28,721 bases of DNA, from NCBI GenBank assembly GCA_030753015.1, contig JASMDC010000031.1, positions 13,843-42,563 of the forward strand, in the 5' to 3' direction. The DNA is from Candidatus Undinarchaeales archaeon. GTDB taxonomy: Archaea > SpSt-1190 > JASMDC01. The notes beneath the pieces are model-generated. The model did no database searches and was not told where the DNA came from. It saw nothing but the letters and a program-made list of their open reading frames with translations. Position 1 is the first letter of the stretch, and each line of letters begins with the position of its first letter. This document shows, in pieces, positions 8,787 to 16,092 of this stretch. Both the position numbers and the translations under genes were made by a program.

Positions 8787-8945
8787 ATGGAGAAGCTGAA
8801 GCGGAGCCTGTTCTCTTGTGAGGGTTGCGATGAGCGAGGATGGAAGAACGACACCAGCAAGCGGCTCCACGAGCAGATAGGATGCGATGCCTGCAGGCCA
8901 CGTCTCAATCTCTCGAAGCTCGGCCCGACAGAAGAGGATGAATGA
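8787..8945 (+). CDS. Small double-CxxC putative zinc-binding protein
   Basis: The protein is 52 aa and has two CxxC knuckles (C11/C14 in SCEGC and C33/C36 in GCDAC) separated by 18 residues, which fits a single Zn-ribbon or treble-clef site. The basic N-terminus (MEKLKRS) and acidic C-terminus (PTEEDE) are notable. ATG 8787 is chosen because the TATA element CTATATAAG lies upstream at near-leaderless distance. An in-frame upstream extension to 8724 would overlap that promoter. It converges with the coiled-coil/winged-helix gene (stop at 8961). It could bind nucleic acid or a protein partner; the family is not recognised. Confidence 0.65.
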   Translation: MEKLKRSLFSCEGCDERGWKNDTSKRLHEQIGCDACRPRLNLSKLGPTEEDE

Positions 8946-8960
8946 TCACATCGAGCAGGT

Positions 8961-9683
8961 CTAAATGAGCCCGCCCATGAGCTCGGACCCGAAGTCGAAC
9001 CTGTAACCGATATCCCCCTCGAAGGCCGCCTCTTCGTCGAGGCCCACCAGTTCGGTCGGAGTGAGCTCGTCCGAGACGTCTGACGGATCGTTGCTGATGA
9101 TGTCCACATCATCCTCGTCCGTCCCATCGACCTCGGTTTGCTCCTCTTGAATCCCATCTGCCTCTGTGGTCCGGACCTTTTTGCTCTTCTTCCGGATCGG
9201 GGCGCGACGGCGCTGATCGAACCGAGCGACCTTCTCGCGCACGAACGCCACCATGTCGCCTTCGCTAAGTGTGAAGCAGCGCTCCCCATCGGATCCGTGG
9301 AGGCAGACGCGCAGGATCCCAAGATTGGACAGGTCCCGTGTGACGCGTGTGATCTGGGACCGCGTGGAGAAGCTGGCCTGCTCGAAGATCTCGGCAGCGG
9401 TGATGTTCTCGTTACCGTTACGCACCAGGGTGGCGATGACCTTCTGCTCGTTGCGTGACAGGCGGTTCCAGAGGAACTCCATGAGGCGGCGCGCCTGCTC
9501 GTCACGTCGAGCCAGCTCGCGTGCGTGGAGCTCAGCCTCGCGGCGGGCCTTCTCGGCAGTCTCTCGGAGGCGCGCCTCTCGCTTGCGCTGTACTGAGATG
9601 AGCTCGGTACGGTCGGCCCGCAGGGCGTCGAGCTCTGCGAACACTCCGGGTGCAAGCAAGAAAGCCAGCCGTCGCAGCACCAT
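8961..9683 (-). CDS. Coiled-coil plus winged-helix protein with acidic tail (MarR-like HTH)
   Basis: The protein is 240 aa. A hydrophobic start (LAFLLAPGVFAEL) is followed by a charged coiled coil (about 16-68, rich in R/E/A). A winged helix-turn-helix spans about 74-145 (SRNEQKVIATLVRNGNE, then AAEIFEQASFSTRSQITRVT and a wing ending CFTLSEGD). This is the arrangement of archaeal membrane-associated or dimeric MarR/ArsR-like regulators. A basic patch (RRRAPIRKKSKK) precedes an acidic low-complexity tail (about 172-228). ATG 9683 has a TTTAAAAA box about 29 bp upstream. It is divergent from the 15-TPR gene. A transcription regulator is the most likely role; its target is unknown. Confidence 0.65.
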   Translation of the reverse strand: MVLRRLAFLLAPGVFAELDALRADRTELISVQRKREARLRETAEKARREAELHARELARRDEQARRLMEFLWNRLSRNEQKVIATLVRNGNENITAAEIFEQASFSTRSQITRVTRDLSNLGILRVCLHGSDGERCFTLSEGDMVAFVREKVARFDQRRRAPIRKKSKKVRTTEADGIQEEQTEVDGTDEDDVDIISNDPSDVSDELTPTELVGLDEEAAFEGDIGYRFDFGSELMGGLI

Positions 9684-9706
9684 GCATTCTGAGTTGGCCC
9701 TTTCAT

Positions 9707-9716
9707 CATTTTTAAA
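9707..9716 (-). promoter_or_regulatory. TATA-like element for the winged-helix gene
   Basis: The minus strand reads CTTTAAAAAT, centred about 29 bp before ATG 9683, consistent with a leaderless or near-leaderless transcript. Confidence 0.5.
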
Positions 9717-9748
9717 GTTCGCAGGGGGGCGAGGCGATAGCGGAACTT

Positions 9749-9758
9749 GGATAAACCT
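9749..9758 (+). promoter_or_regulatory. TATA-like element for the TPR gene
   Basis: GGATAAACCT is centred about 25 bp before GTG 9778. It is the main reason for choosing that GTG over far-upstream in-frame starts, which would lie inside the antisense gene. Confidence 0.45.
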
Positions 9759-9777
9759 TGGCTGCAGTATAACGCTC

Positions 9778-11313
9778 GTGGGTGACGAGGAGGAGGCATT
9801 CGCCCGTGGGGAAGGAGACTTTGCTTATGGCAAGTACTCCGAAGCGGCCGAGGCCTTCGCTTCCGTAGCTGATGAGCGGCCCGACATGGCCGCGGCCTGG
9901 GTGAACAAGGGTGCAGCCCTCCTCAAGGCGGGGGACGTCGAGGGGGCCCAGGCAGCCCTCGAGAAGGGATTGGAGCTAGATCAGAAGTCGTTCGAGGCCC
10001 TCCTCGACCTCGGTATCGTGTACAACCTTCGTGGCGAGTTCGCCCGTGCACGGGATCTCCTCCAGCGGGCAACGGCCCTCTCTCCCGATGATCCCGATCC
10101 CTGGCTCGCACTGGGGACCAGTGCCAACATGCTCAAGGATCTTGACCTGGCGGAGAGCAGCCTGCGCCGCGCTCTCGGGATACGCGATGATCCGAATGTA
10201 TGGATGCAGCTCGCCTCCGTGTGCAAGAGTAAGGGGAACACCAAGGAGACGGCCACCTGCCTGACGAAGGTGCTGGCGGCCGAGCCCAAGAACACGATGG
10301 CCCTCAAACGCCTTGGGTTACTGGCAGCGCGCTCAGGGAAGATGGAGAAGGCGGCCGAGTGCTTCTCCAAGCTCGTGGAGCTGGAGCCCGGGGACGTGGA
10401 CGGCTGGACGAACGGTGGGCGGGCCTTCATGCAGATGAAACGCACCGAGGAGGCCACCCGCTACCTCACACGTGCACTCGAACTGCGACCCGGGCACGTC
10501 GCCTCGAGGACCATCCTGGCCCGTGGGCTCATAGAAATGGAACGGTATGCCGAGGCCATCCCCCACCTGGAGATGGCCGCTCAGGTCGACTCCCAGAACC
10601 ATGATGTTGTCGGCGCGCTCGCCGATGCTTTCGAGCACACGGGCGACAATGCACGGGCCATCGAATGGCTCGGCAGGTTGTCGGCGCTCCGGCCAGAGGA
10701 CGCAGCGATCCTCTCCCGTATGGCGAGGGCCTACCACCGTATGGGTCGCATGAACGAGGCCGTGCACTACTATGGCCGTGCCGTGACCGCCCGCCCGGGC
10801 GATTTGAAGTCGCGGGAAGCACTCGCGGATATCGCCTTGGGACAGCAGGACCATATGACCGCAGCAGGCCATCTCAAGTCCCTTCTCTCAGATGATCCGA
10901 AACGCCTTGACCGCTGGCGTCAGCTCGTGGCATGCTACCGGACCATGGGGGAGCTGGGGAGGGCAGCGGATGCACTTGACCAGCTCGTGGGGCTCGACGG
11001 GCAGAATGCGGACGCATGGATCCAGCTCGCAGAGCTTCGCACGACCCGACAGGAATGGTCCAAGGCCGCCAAGGCACTGGAGCGGCTCGCCGATGTCCGG
11101 CCCTCCCCCGCCACGACCGCTGAGCTTGGGCGGGCGCTCGCGAAGGCCGGGAACGATGAACGGGCGTTCGAGGTGCTCATCCATGCAACCAGCGGCGGAG
11201 CTAAGGATCCGCTTGCATGGCGTGCCCTGGGTGACCTCTACAAGAAGCGGGGCGACCACGACAAGGCCATGGAGTGCTTCGTCAAGGTAGTCGAACTGGA
11301 TCCCGGCGCCTAA
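9778..11313 (+). CDS. Tetratricopeptide-repeat scaffold protein (15 TPRs)
   Basis: The protein is 511 aa and consists wholly of 15 consecutive 34-residue TPR units, each with the usual W/L-G/A-Y/A-A-P spacing (for example AWVNKGAALLKAGDVEGAQ and AWRALGDLYKKRGDHDKAME). There is no signal peptide or TM helix, so it is probably a cytosolic protein-protein scaffold. The protein stops directly at the end of the fifteenth repeat (VVELDPGA) with no capping helix. GTG 9778 is chosen because the reading frame upstream is antisense to the winged-helix gene and a TATA-like box sits about 25 bp before the GTG. The frame has no enzymatic domain, so no client can be named. Confidence 0.85.
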   Translation: MGDEEEAFARGEGDFAYGKYSEAAEAFASVADERPDMAAAWVNKGAALLKAGDVEGAQAALEKGLELDQKSFEALLDLGIVYNLRGEFARARDLLQRATALSPDDPDPWLALGTSANMLKDLDLAESSLRRALGIRDDPNVWMQLASVCKSKGNTKETATCLTKVLAAEPKNTMALKRLGLLAARSGKMEKAAECFSKLVELEPGDVDGWTNGGRAFMQMKRTEEATRYLTRALELRPGHVASRTILARGLIEMERYAEAIPHLEMAAQVDSQNHDVVGALADAFEHTGDNARAIEWLGRLSALRPEDAAILSRMARAYHRMGRMNEAVHYYGRAVTARPGDLKSREALADIALGQQDHMTAAGHLKSLLSDDPKRLDRWRQLVACYRTMGELGRAADALDQLVGLDGQNADAWIQLAELRTTRQEWSKAAKALERLADVRPSPATTAELGRALAKAGNDERAFEVLIHATSGGAKDPLAWRALGDLYKKRGDHDKAMECFVKVVELDPGA

Positions 11314-11386
11314 ACATCCTGCTGCGTACTCCGAAATGACAGCTCACGCTGGATGTTATCCTACGTCCCGGAGATGACGGACGGCC

Positions 11387-12247
11387 TCAGATGGTGATGT
11401 CGATGATCTCGACACCCTCGTTCCGGAGGATGCTCTCCACCCGGTCCTTGTGCCAGAGGTGCATGACCACGATCATGTTTCCATCTGAATGTCGCTTCTT
11501 GAGCGCGGTCAGCTCCTTGTCGATGGACTCGGCCATCTTCTCTTCGCGCTTCTTGTCGAACTTGTGGAGCACGGAGAACACGCGCTTATCGTGCTCGCTA
11601 TGGAAGCGCTCGCTGAACCAGGCATAGAAGTTATGGAAGAACCTCTCGTACTTGACACCCCAGTGACAGACACGGCAGTGGGGCGGGTGGTGGAACGGAT
11701 TGTCGGCCGGCTCGTGGCCGATAACGATCTCGAACCAGTGGAACGGCTTGTGGATTAGCTCGGCGAACCCCATCACGTGGGAGGGCACCTTCTTGGTTAC
11801 CATTATGTCCTTGCCCTTGTTGATGAGGTTGTCCTTGTGGTCCTGCTCGATGGCCGTTAGCTCCTCGGCGACCTCTTCCTCGATCTCGTGAAGGGGCACG
11901 TCGATGGCAAGGATGTCCGCGTCGACCTCCTTGGCGGCCTTGAGGATGTAGAAGAAAGAACCGTCCGGTTCGAAGTCCTCCAGTTCCTCGGCATCGATCT
12001 CGTTCTCGAGGAACTTCTGAACGAGCTTCTCGTCGAGATCGATCTCTTTCCCAACGAAGTCAAGGATGAACTCCTTGAGCTTTGCGTCCTTGAGCTTGCC
12101 TGCCCTGTACTTGTCTAGCTTCTCCTGAAATGGATCGCGGGGAAGCTCAAGCGCAACGGCTTTGGGCTTCTTGTCCATGATGTACCTCGCGGTCCATATT
12201 GCATGGGGAGTATCATACCTGCGTTGGCCTATGACGACGACGGTCAT
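11387..12247 (-). CDS. Divergent TraB/TIKI-superfamily-like protein with CxxC insert
   Basis: The protein is 286 aa. It opens with a strand and helix like TraB/PrgY/TIKI proteins (VVVIGQRRYDTPHAIWTARY, then KPKAVALELPRDPF). A middle strand follows (DADILAIDVPLHEIEEEV) and a final strand-helix with His (MIVVMHLWHKDRVESIL). In TraB proteins the first motif is usually GTAHVS and the last GxGHxxG; here the first is GQRRYD, so the metal-binding His may be lost or shifted. The centre has a His/Cys-rich segment (NPFHHPPHCRVCHWG) with CxxC that could bind zinc. Most of the C-terminal part is charged helix. No TM helices are evident, unlike many archaeal TraB proteins. It is divergent from rfcL. Family assignment is tentative. 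Confidence 0.5.
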   Translation of the reverse strand: MTVVVIGQRRYDTPHAIWTARYIMDKKPKAVALELPRDPFQEKLDKYRAGKLKDAKLKEFILDFVGKEIDLDEKLVQKFLENEIDAEELEDFEPDGSFFYILKAAKEVDADILAIDVPLHEIEEEVAEELTAIEQDHKDNLINKGKDIMVTKKVPSHVMGFAELIHKPFHWFEIVIGHEPADNPFHHPPHCRVCHWGVKYERFFHNFYAWFSERFHSEHDKRVFSVLHKFDKKREEKMAESIDKELTALKKRHSDGNMIVVMHLWHKDRVESILRNEGVEIIDITI

Positions 12248-12277
12248 GTAGTCACCGTGCTGTGCTGTGACTCGAAG

Positions 12278-12287
12278 CTTTAAAAAC
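12278..12287. promoter_or_regulatory. AT element between TraB-like gene and rfcL
   Basis: CTTTAAAAAC is centred about 27 bp before ATG 12309 (plus) and about 35 bp before ATG 12247 (minus). It is the only TATA-like stretch in the 61-bp gap, so it may drive both genes, leaderless for rfcL and with a leader of a few bases for the other. Confidence 0.5.
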
Positions 12288-12308
12288 TTTTAGCGAACTT
12301 GACGTTTT

Positions 12309-13517
12309 ATGCGCGAGGCGCCGTGGGTGGAGAAACATCGCCCACGCCGGCTCAAGGACGTTCTCGGGAATCCTTCCGTTGTCAAGAGGATGAATGGATG
12401 GCTGCTCAACTGGAAGGGTGAACGCCACAAAGCATTGCTCATCCATGGCCCTGCTGGATGCGGCAAGACCACGGCCGCATACGCCCTTGCCGAGGAACAT
12501 GACAGGGAGGTAGTGGAGCTCAATGCCTCCGACTTCCGGCGCAAGGTCGATATCAACGATATAATGGGTAACGCCGCGACCCAACAAAGCCTGTACCGGC
12601 GCGAGCGCATCCTACTGCTGGATGAGGTCGACGGGATACATGGCACCGCCGACCGGGGCGGCCTCCCTTCGCTGCTCAAGATCATACGGACCACCGCCTA
12701 CCCCGTGATCCTCACGGCCAACGACATCTACCAGCCCAAGCTCAGGGCTCTGCGGCTCCTATGCGAGGTCGTCCCGTTCCGCAAGCCCGCGGTCGTTGCG
12801 GTGAAGAAAGCCCTGCGTCGTGTGGTCGATACCGAGGGACGAGACGTCGAGGACGAGCTCCTCTCCGACATCGCAAGCCGTTCCGGGGGAGATATCCGTG
12901 CCGCCATCAACGACCTTCAGACCGCTCTCGCAGGAGGTATCCCCCTCGCGGACCTGGAGGCGCTTGGGAACCGGGACCAGACACGCTCGCTCACGGAGGC
13001 CGTGCGCATCGTGCTCAAGACACGGAACATCCAGCATGCCCTCGAAGCGACGGACAACCTCACCGAGGATCCGGACACGGTGTTCACCTGGATAGCCCAC
13101 AATGTCGCGCTCGAGTACGACGAACCTGAGGACCTGGCCCGGGCCATGGACCGGCTCTCCCGGGCCGATGTGTTCCGTGGACGCATATTCCGGTCACAGA
13201 ACTGGCGGTACCTCGTGTACATGCGCGACCTCATGACCGCCGGTGTTGCCCTGGCGAAACGCGACAAATACCGCAAGTTCGTCAAGTACGGGTATCCCCA
13301 GCGTATCATTAGGATGGGGCGGAGCAAGGAGCTTCGCGCCACGCGTGACGAGATCGCCGAGAAAGTGGCGCGGCGGTGCCATACATCGCGTCGTGTCGTT
13401 ATAGACGAGTACCTTCCTGTCCTGGTCCGTGTCCTTCCCCGTTCGCCCGAACTCGCTGAGGGACTGGGGCTCACTGAATCAGACGTAGCGTTCCTTGCGG
13501 AGTTCTTGCGCCGCTAA
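12309..13517 (+). CDS. rfcL: Replication factor C large subunit (clamp loader)
   Basis: RFC-L is an AAA+ ATPase that, with RFC small subunits, loads the PCNA clamp at primer-template junctions. It starts WVEKHRPRRLKDVLGN, the RFC box. Walker A is GPAGCGKTT (47-55), Walker B LLLDEVD (about 102-108), sensor 1 TAND (about 136-139) and sensor 2 region GGDIRAAINDLQ. The collar domain follows (to about 390). The protein is 402 aa, shorter than the usual archaeal 450-500, and ends SDVAFLAEFLRR. The canonical C-terminal PCNA-interacting peptide (QxxLxxFF) and the Lys-rich tail are not visible. ATG 12309 is about 27 bp from the TATA-like element. The stop overlaps that of the convergent Cys-repeat gene by 4 bp. 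Confidence 0.93.
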   Translation: MREAPWVEKHRPRRLKDVLGNPSVVKRMNGWLLNWKGERHKALLIHGPAGCGKTTAAYALAEEHDREVVELNASDFRRKVDINDIMGNAATQQSLYRRERILLLDEVDGIHGTADRGGLPSLLKIIRTTAYPVILTANDIYQPKLRALRLLCEVVPFRKPAVVAVKKALRRVVDTEGRDVEDELLSDIASRSGGDIRAAINDLQTALAGGIPLADLEALGNRDQTRSLTEAVRIVLKTRNIQHALEATDNLTEDPDTVFTWIAHNVALEYDEPEDLARAMDRLSRADVFRGRIFRSQNWRYLVYMRDLMTAGVALAKRDKYRKFVKYGYPQRIIRMGRSKELRATRDEIAEKVARRCHTSRRVVIDEYLPVLVRVLPRSPELAEGLGLTESDVAFLAEFLRR

Positions 13518-14281
13518 CCGGAAGTCTCAGCTTCCATCTCGTTACCGGTCACGTTCGCGGGTGATGGGACACCGGACGGCCCCGTGACGTTGGCCGGTTG
13601 CGGCGTCGCCGTAGCGTTGTCCAACTCGGTGACGTTCACATCGGGTAAGTGGGGTGCGTCAGTAGCGTTGCCGGTGGTCGGGTTCCCCTCGCCGGTCACG
13701 TTCATGTCCACGATAACGTTCCCGTCCAGAGGCACGATCCTCTCGGCCGGTGGGGGGAGAGGTGAGGCGGCCGCGTCACGTTCGCATCGCTGGCGGAGGG
13801 AATTGATGGCCAGGGCGGTGCACAGGGTGGGGTCCTGGGCAGCGCGCGCACGGCATCGGACCCGCCAGTCCTCGCTCGTCATCCGGTCGCACACCTCTGA
13901 GTCAGACGCTCCCGTGTCATAGAGGCAACGATCGCGCATCCCAGCGGACGTACCATCACAGATGGAATGATCACCGACAGCCTGGGCCCTGGCGATGAAA
14001 CACTCGTCCCGCTCGATCCCCTGGGGGCGGTCCATGCATGGTGCGGTGACCCCACCGCCCCTTAATGAGGCAAAGTAGAGGAGCGAACCCAGGACTATTA
14101 CCGTGAGGGCCAGTGCCCACAGAGGGATGTGTGTCGTCTCCGGCTCGGGGGACGCCTCCCAGTGCCCGGTCTGCTGCCAGGGTTCACCGTACCCTTCCTG
14201 ATAGGTGTACCCTTCCTGCGGGTCAGCGACGGTCTGCTCGTATCCGGCATTCTCGGTACCCTCCCAGGAGCCCGGGTCCAC
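13514..14281 (-). CDS. Single-TM Cys-repeat surface protein with N-glycosylation sequon tail
   Basis: The protein is 255 aa. Residues 1-51 are a cytosolic low-complexity segment rich in Gly, Glu, Gln, Tyr and Trp (EGYTYQEGYGEPW), residues 53-72 are one TM helix, and 80-170 hold four Cys-pair repeats (C82/C94, C108/C119, C131/C143, C154/C166) of the same type as the lipoprotein at 6462-8687 (for example DHSICDGTSAGMRDRCLYDT). The C-terminal part (about 185-250) is disordered and has six N-x-T sequons, N194, N205, N216, N222, N231 and N243, suggesting a heavily N-glycosylated outer stalk. The start is GTG 14281, about 27 bp from a TATA element shared with the plus-strand neighbour. The stop overlaps that of rfcL. 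Topology and glycosylation are inferred. Confidence 0.75.
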   Translation of the reverse strand: MDPGSWEGTENAGYEQTVADPQEGYTYQEGYGEPWQQTGHWEASPEPETTHIPLWALALTVIVLGSLLYFASLRGGGVTAPCMDRPQGIERDECFIARAQAVGDHSICDGTSAGMRDRCLYDTGASDSEVCDRMTSEDWRVRCRARAAQDPTLCTALAINSLRQRCERDAAASPLPPPAERIVPLDGNVIVDMNVTGEGNPTTGNATDAPHLPDVNVTELDNATATPQPANVTGPSGVPSPANVTGNEMEAETSG

Positions 14282-14303
14282 GATACTTGGGGGACGGACT
14301 AGC

Positions 14304-14312
14304 CTTATAAAG
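14304..14312. promoter_or_regulatory. Near-palindromic shared TATA element (14281 minus / 14337 plus)
   Basis: CTTATAAAG reads as CTTTATAAG on the other strand. Its centre (14308) is 27 bp from GTG 14281 and 29 bp from ATG 14337. It is the only TATA-like sequence in the 55-bp gap, so one TBP-binding site probably serves two divergent leaderless genes. Confidence 0.65.
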
Positions 14313-14336
14313 ATAGAGGGGTCCTCCGCACAGCCG

Positions 14337-15182
14337 ATGACCGACCACTACCATACGGTGCTCCCTGCCGGTTACGTCGTGATAAAGGCAAAGGCGGACG
14401 GACGGCGAACACTCAGCTTCCGCTACCGCGGGATGGCACAGTTCGTGCAACGTCTGTTCGCCGCGCTCGCGCGGCTCGAGGACTCGTACAATGTGCGGCT
14501 CCGTGACCCGCTCTCCCTCGTTCTCGAGTCGAGGAACGTCCCCTCCCGGGACATCCCACGCACGGTGTTCGGCATCAAACCATCACTGGTGACCATTGGC
14601 GTGGACGAGGAGGTGCGCGATATATCCGCCGGGTTCGAGGTGGGTGAGTTCATCGACGCTGCTCTACTCGTGACCCACATCGCCCGGACCCTGCGCCAGG
14701 CGACCGCGGTCACCGCGGAACAGATGCGCAAGTTCACCCGCAAACACTATGCGCCGGTCGTGCGGGGGAACATCAACTACCGGCTGAGCGTCCAGGCCGG
14801 GCTCCTAGATGCGATGGAGACTGCGGGGAACGAGCTCATGACCGCGACGATGGAAGCTTGCCGGGGACCTGGCCGTACTCTCGATGAGCTGGCAGCGGAG
14901 CTGTCGGCCCCACGCGACGATGTGGTCCGTGCCGTGCTCACCATGGAGCGGTGCGGGCTCCTGGACCAGCTCGGACGCGAGGACGGTGGGCGCTACCGGG
15001 CCCCGACGCCGGAAGGGGCCGAAAGCCCTGCGGATTCTTCATCCACATCAGGGACGAAGGACTTGGTGTCTACGAACGAATCGGTCGAGAGGAATGAATC
15101 CGTCCCCGAGAAAATCGACGATACGGGCAAGGGACCCAAGGAGTACGGTCTGAAGCGTGCTGATGGCGGGCCCCGTTCCTAA
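14337..15182 (+). CDS. Uncharacterised protein with C-terminal winged-helix-like region
   Basis: The protein is 281 aa. Residues 1-170 are an alpha/beta region I do not recognise (HYHTVLPAGYVVIKAKADG, then RRTLSFRYRGMAQFVQRLF). About 175-230 looks like a small HTH (GRTLDELAAELSAPRDDVVR, then AVLTMERCGLLDQLGRE), which suggests DNA binding or protein dimerisation. The last 55 residues are Ser/Glu/Lys-rich and probably disordered. ATG 14337 is at leaderless distance from the shared TATA element; an in-frame extension upstream would run through that promoter into the divergent gene. The stop codon overlaps that of the convergent YbjN-like gene within CTAA (15179-15182). A transcriptional role is a guess. 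Confidence 0.6.
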   Translation: MTDHYHTVLPAGYVVIKAKADGRRTLSFRYRGMAQFVQRLFAALARLEDSYNVRLRDPLSLVLESRNVPSRDIPRTVFGIKPSLVTIGVDEEVRDISAGFEVGEFIDAALLVTHIARTLRQATAVTAEQMRKFTRKHYAPVVRGNINYRLSVQAGLLDAMETAGNELMTATMEACRGPGRTLDELAAELSAPRDDVVRAVLTMERCGLLDQLGREDGGRYRAPTPEGAESPADSSSTSGTKDLVSTNESVERNESVPEKIDDTGKGPKEYGLKRADGGPRS

Positions 15183-15595
15183 ATCATCCCGTCCTGGACG
15201 AAGTGCGCGATCTGCTTCTTGAACTTCTCGAACCCGCCAAGTGTGTTGATGATGCCGTCCTTGAACTCCCGGTAATCGATGCAGGCCATGTCGAAGTCCG
15301 TGTCGAAGGCGAGGGTGTCCCCGTGGAGGGATGCCTTCATAAGGTTCATCTGACCTGAAAGCTCCAAGAGGCGCTGGTAGAGCATCTCGCGTCGTTCCGT
15401 CGAGATCTGATTGACGTTCCCAAGGATGAGCGAAACGCGCATGAACTTTTCACCGGGGATGATGATCATCTTCGGCTTGAGGTCGATGAGGATGACCTCT
15501 GGATTGTCCGGTGGTGTCGAGTGAGGGAGCCCGATCTTCTCGATCCACTGCTCGACCACCTTCCGGTTCACAACAGCGGGTTCGTCTCCTACCAT
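15179..15595 (-). CDS. YbjN-like / chaperone-like small protein, copy 2 of a tandem pair
   Basis: The protein is 138 aa and clearly paralogous to the gene just upstream. Both share an N-terminal helix (VVEQWIEKIG versus EIEEWIKRMG), an IDLKP/IDIKP strand, a long helix with RR/SRER..LYQRLLEL versus RFFKQLLE, then N-x-M-K and a final helix (REFKDGI versus FDEFKDGF). The overall alpha-beta-beta-beta-alpha pattern resembles the YbjN/type-III-chaperone-like fold, small proteins that often bind partners; this is a fold-level guess. ATG 15595 lies 6 bp after the preceding stop, with GGTGA as a possible Shine-Dalgarno, so it is the second gene of an operon. The gene ends in the CTAA overlap with the convergent gene. 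Confidence 0.6.
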   Translation of the reverse strand: MVGDEPAVVNRKVVEQWIEKIGLPHSTPPDNPEVILIDLKPKMIIIPGEKFMRVSLILGNVNQISTERREMLYQRLLELSGQMNLMKASLHGDTLAFDTDFDMACIDYREFKDGIINTLGGFEKFKKQIAHFVQDGMI

Positions 15596-15601
15596 ACCGT
15601 C

Positions 15602-16042
15602 TCACCCGTACATGGCGTTCGCCATGTTGTCTGACTCCTGGCCCTCGATGAGCCGTTTGTACTCGTCGTGCGCTACCGCTAGCGCCTTGAACCCATCCTT
15701 GAACTCGTCGAAGCTCAGCGAGTCGAGATCGAAGTCGATCTTGATACCGATGGTTCGGAACATGATGACGAACTTCATCAGGTTCCACTCAGCGTTGGTC
15801 TCTAGAAGCTGTTTGAAGAACCGCTCGCGAGAAGGTACATCGATCTTGGCCAGCGGTTTGAGCAGCGTCATTATATGGGAGTACCGCATCTCGTTCGAGA
15901 AGTACACGATGATGCGGGGTTTGATATCGATGACCAGGCCGTTGTAGTCCTTGAGCTCGGGATCTACGAAGTACCGGAAGCCCATCCGCTTGATCCACTC
16001 CTCGATCTCGACCGGTGTGATACGGTCCATGTACTGCTCCAC
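15602..16042 (-). CDS. YbjN-like / chaperone-like small protein, copy 1 of a tandem pair
   Basis: The protein is 146 aa and paralogous to the downstream gene (see that entry for shared positions). It has the pattern EIEEWIKRMGFRYFVD, LVIDIKPRIIVYF, a long helix RERFFKQLLETNAEWNLMK and an ending FDEFKDGFKAL. The tail (ESDNMANAMYG) is extra. GTG 16042 is taken as the start because it lies about 25 bp from the TATA element that also serves asnS; an in-frame ATG at 16030 would leave 12 extra leader bases. The pair probably forms a homo- or heterodimer. The molecular role is unknown. Confidence 0.6.
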   Translation of the reverse strand: MEQYMDRITPVEIEEWIKRMGFRYFVDPELKDYNGLVIDIKPRIIVYFSNEMRYSHIMTLLKPLAKIDVPSRERFFKQLLETNAEWNLMKFVIMFRTIGIKIDFDLDSLSFDEFKDGFKALAVAHDEYKRLIEGQESDNMANAMYG

Positions 16043-16062
16043 CCTCCCCTCGTGTGCGAGTT

Positions 16063-16070
16063 TTTATATA
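16063..16070. promoter_or_regulatory. Shared TATA element for YbjN-like operon (-) and asnS (+)
   Basis: TTTATATA is centred at about 16066.5, that is 26 bp from ATG 16093 and 24 bp from GTG 16042. The gap between the two starts is 50 bp. A second weaker AT stretch, TTTTATCC, follows at 16072-16079. Confidence 0.65.
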
Positions 16071-16092
16071 CTTTTATCCGACCCTTGCCCGC

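Noticed and set aside
9253-9777. An N-terminal extension of the TPR protein
   Set aside because: It is antisense to the winged-helix gene and reads as Arg/Ser-rich shadow sequence; a promoter sits before GTG 9778.
8750-9799. A 349-codon minus-strand frame across the winged-helix region
   Set aside because: Arg/Ser-rich, overlaps two better genes in other frames and has no recognisable motif.
16054-16092. An upstream in-frame start for asnS at 16054, giving 13 extra residues
   Set aside because: The extra segment covers the TATA element and is not part of any AsnRS; ATG 16093 fits leaderless spacing.
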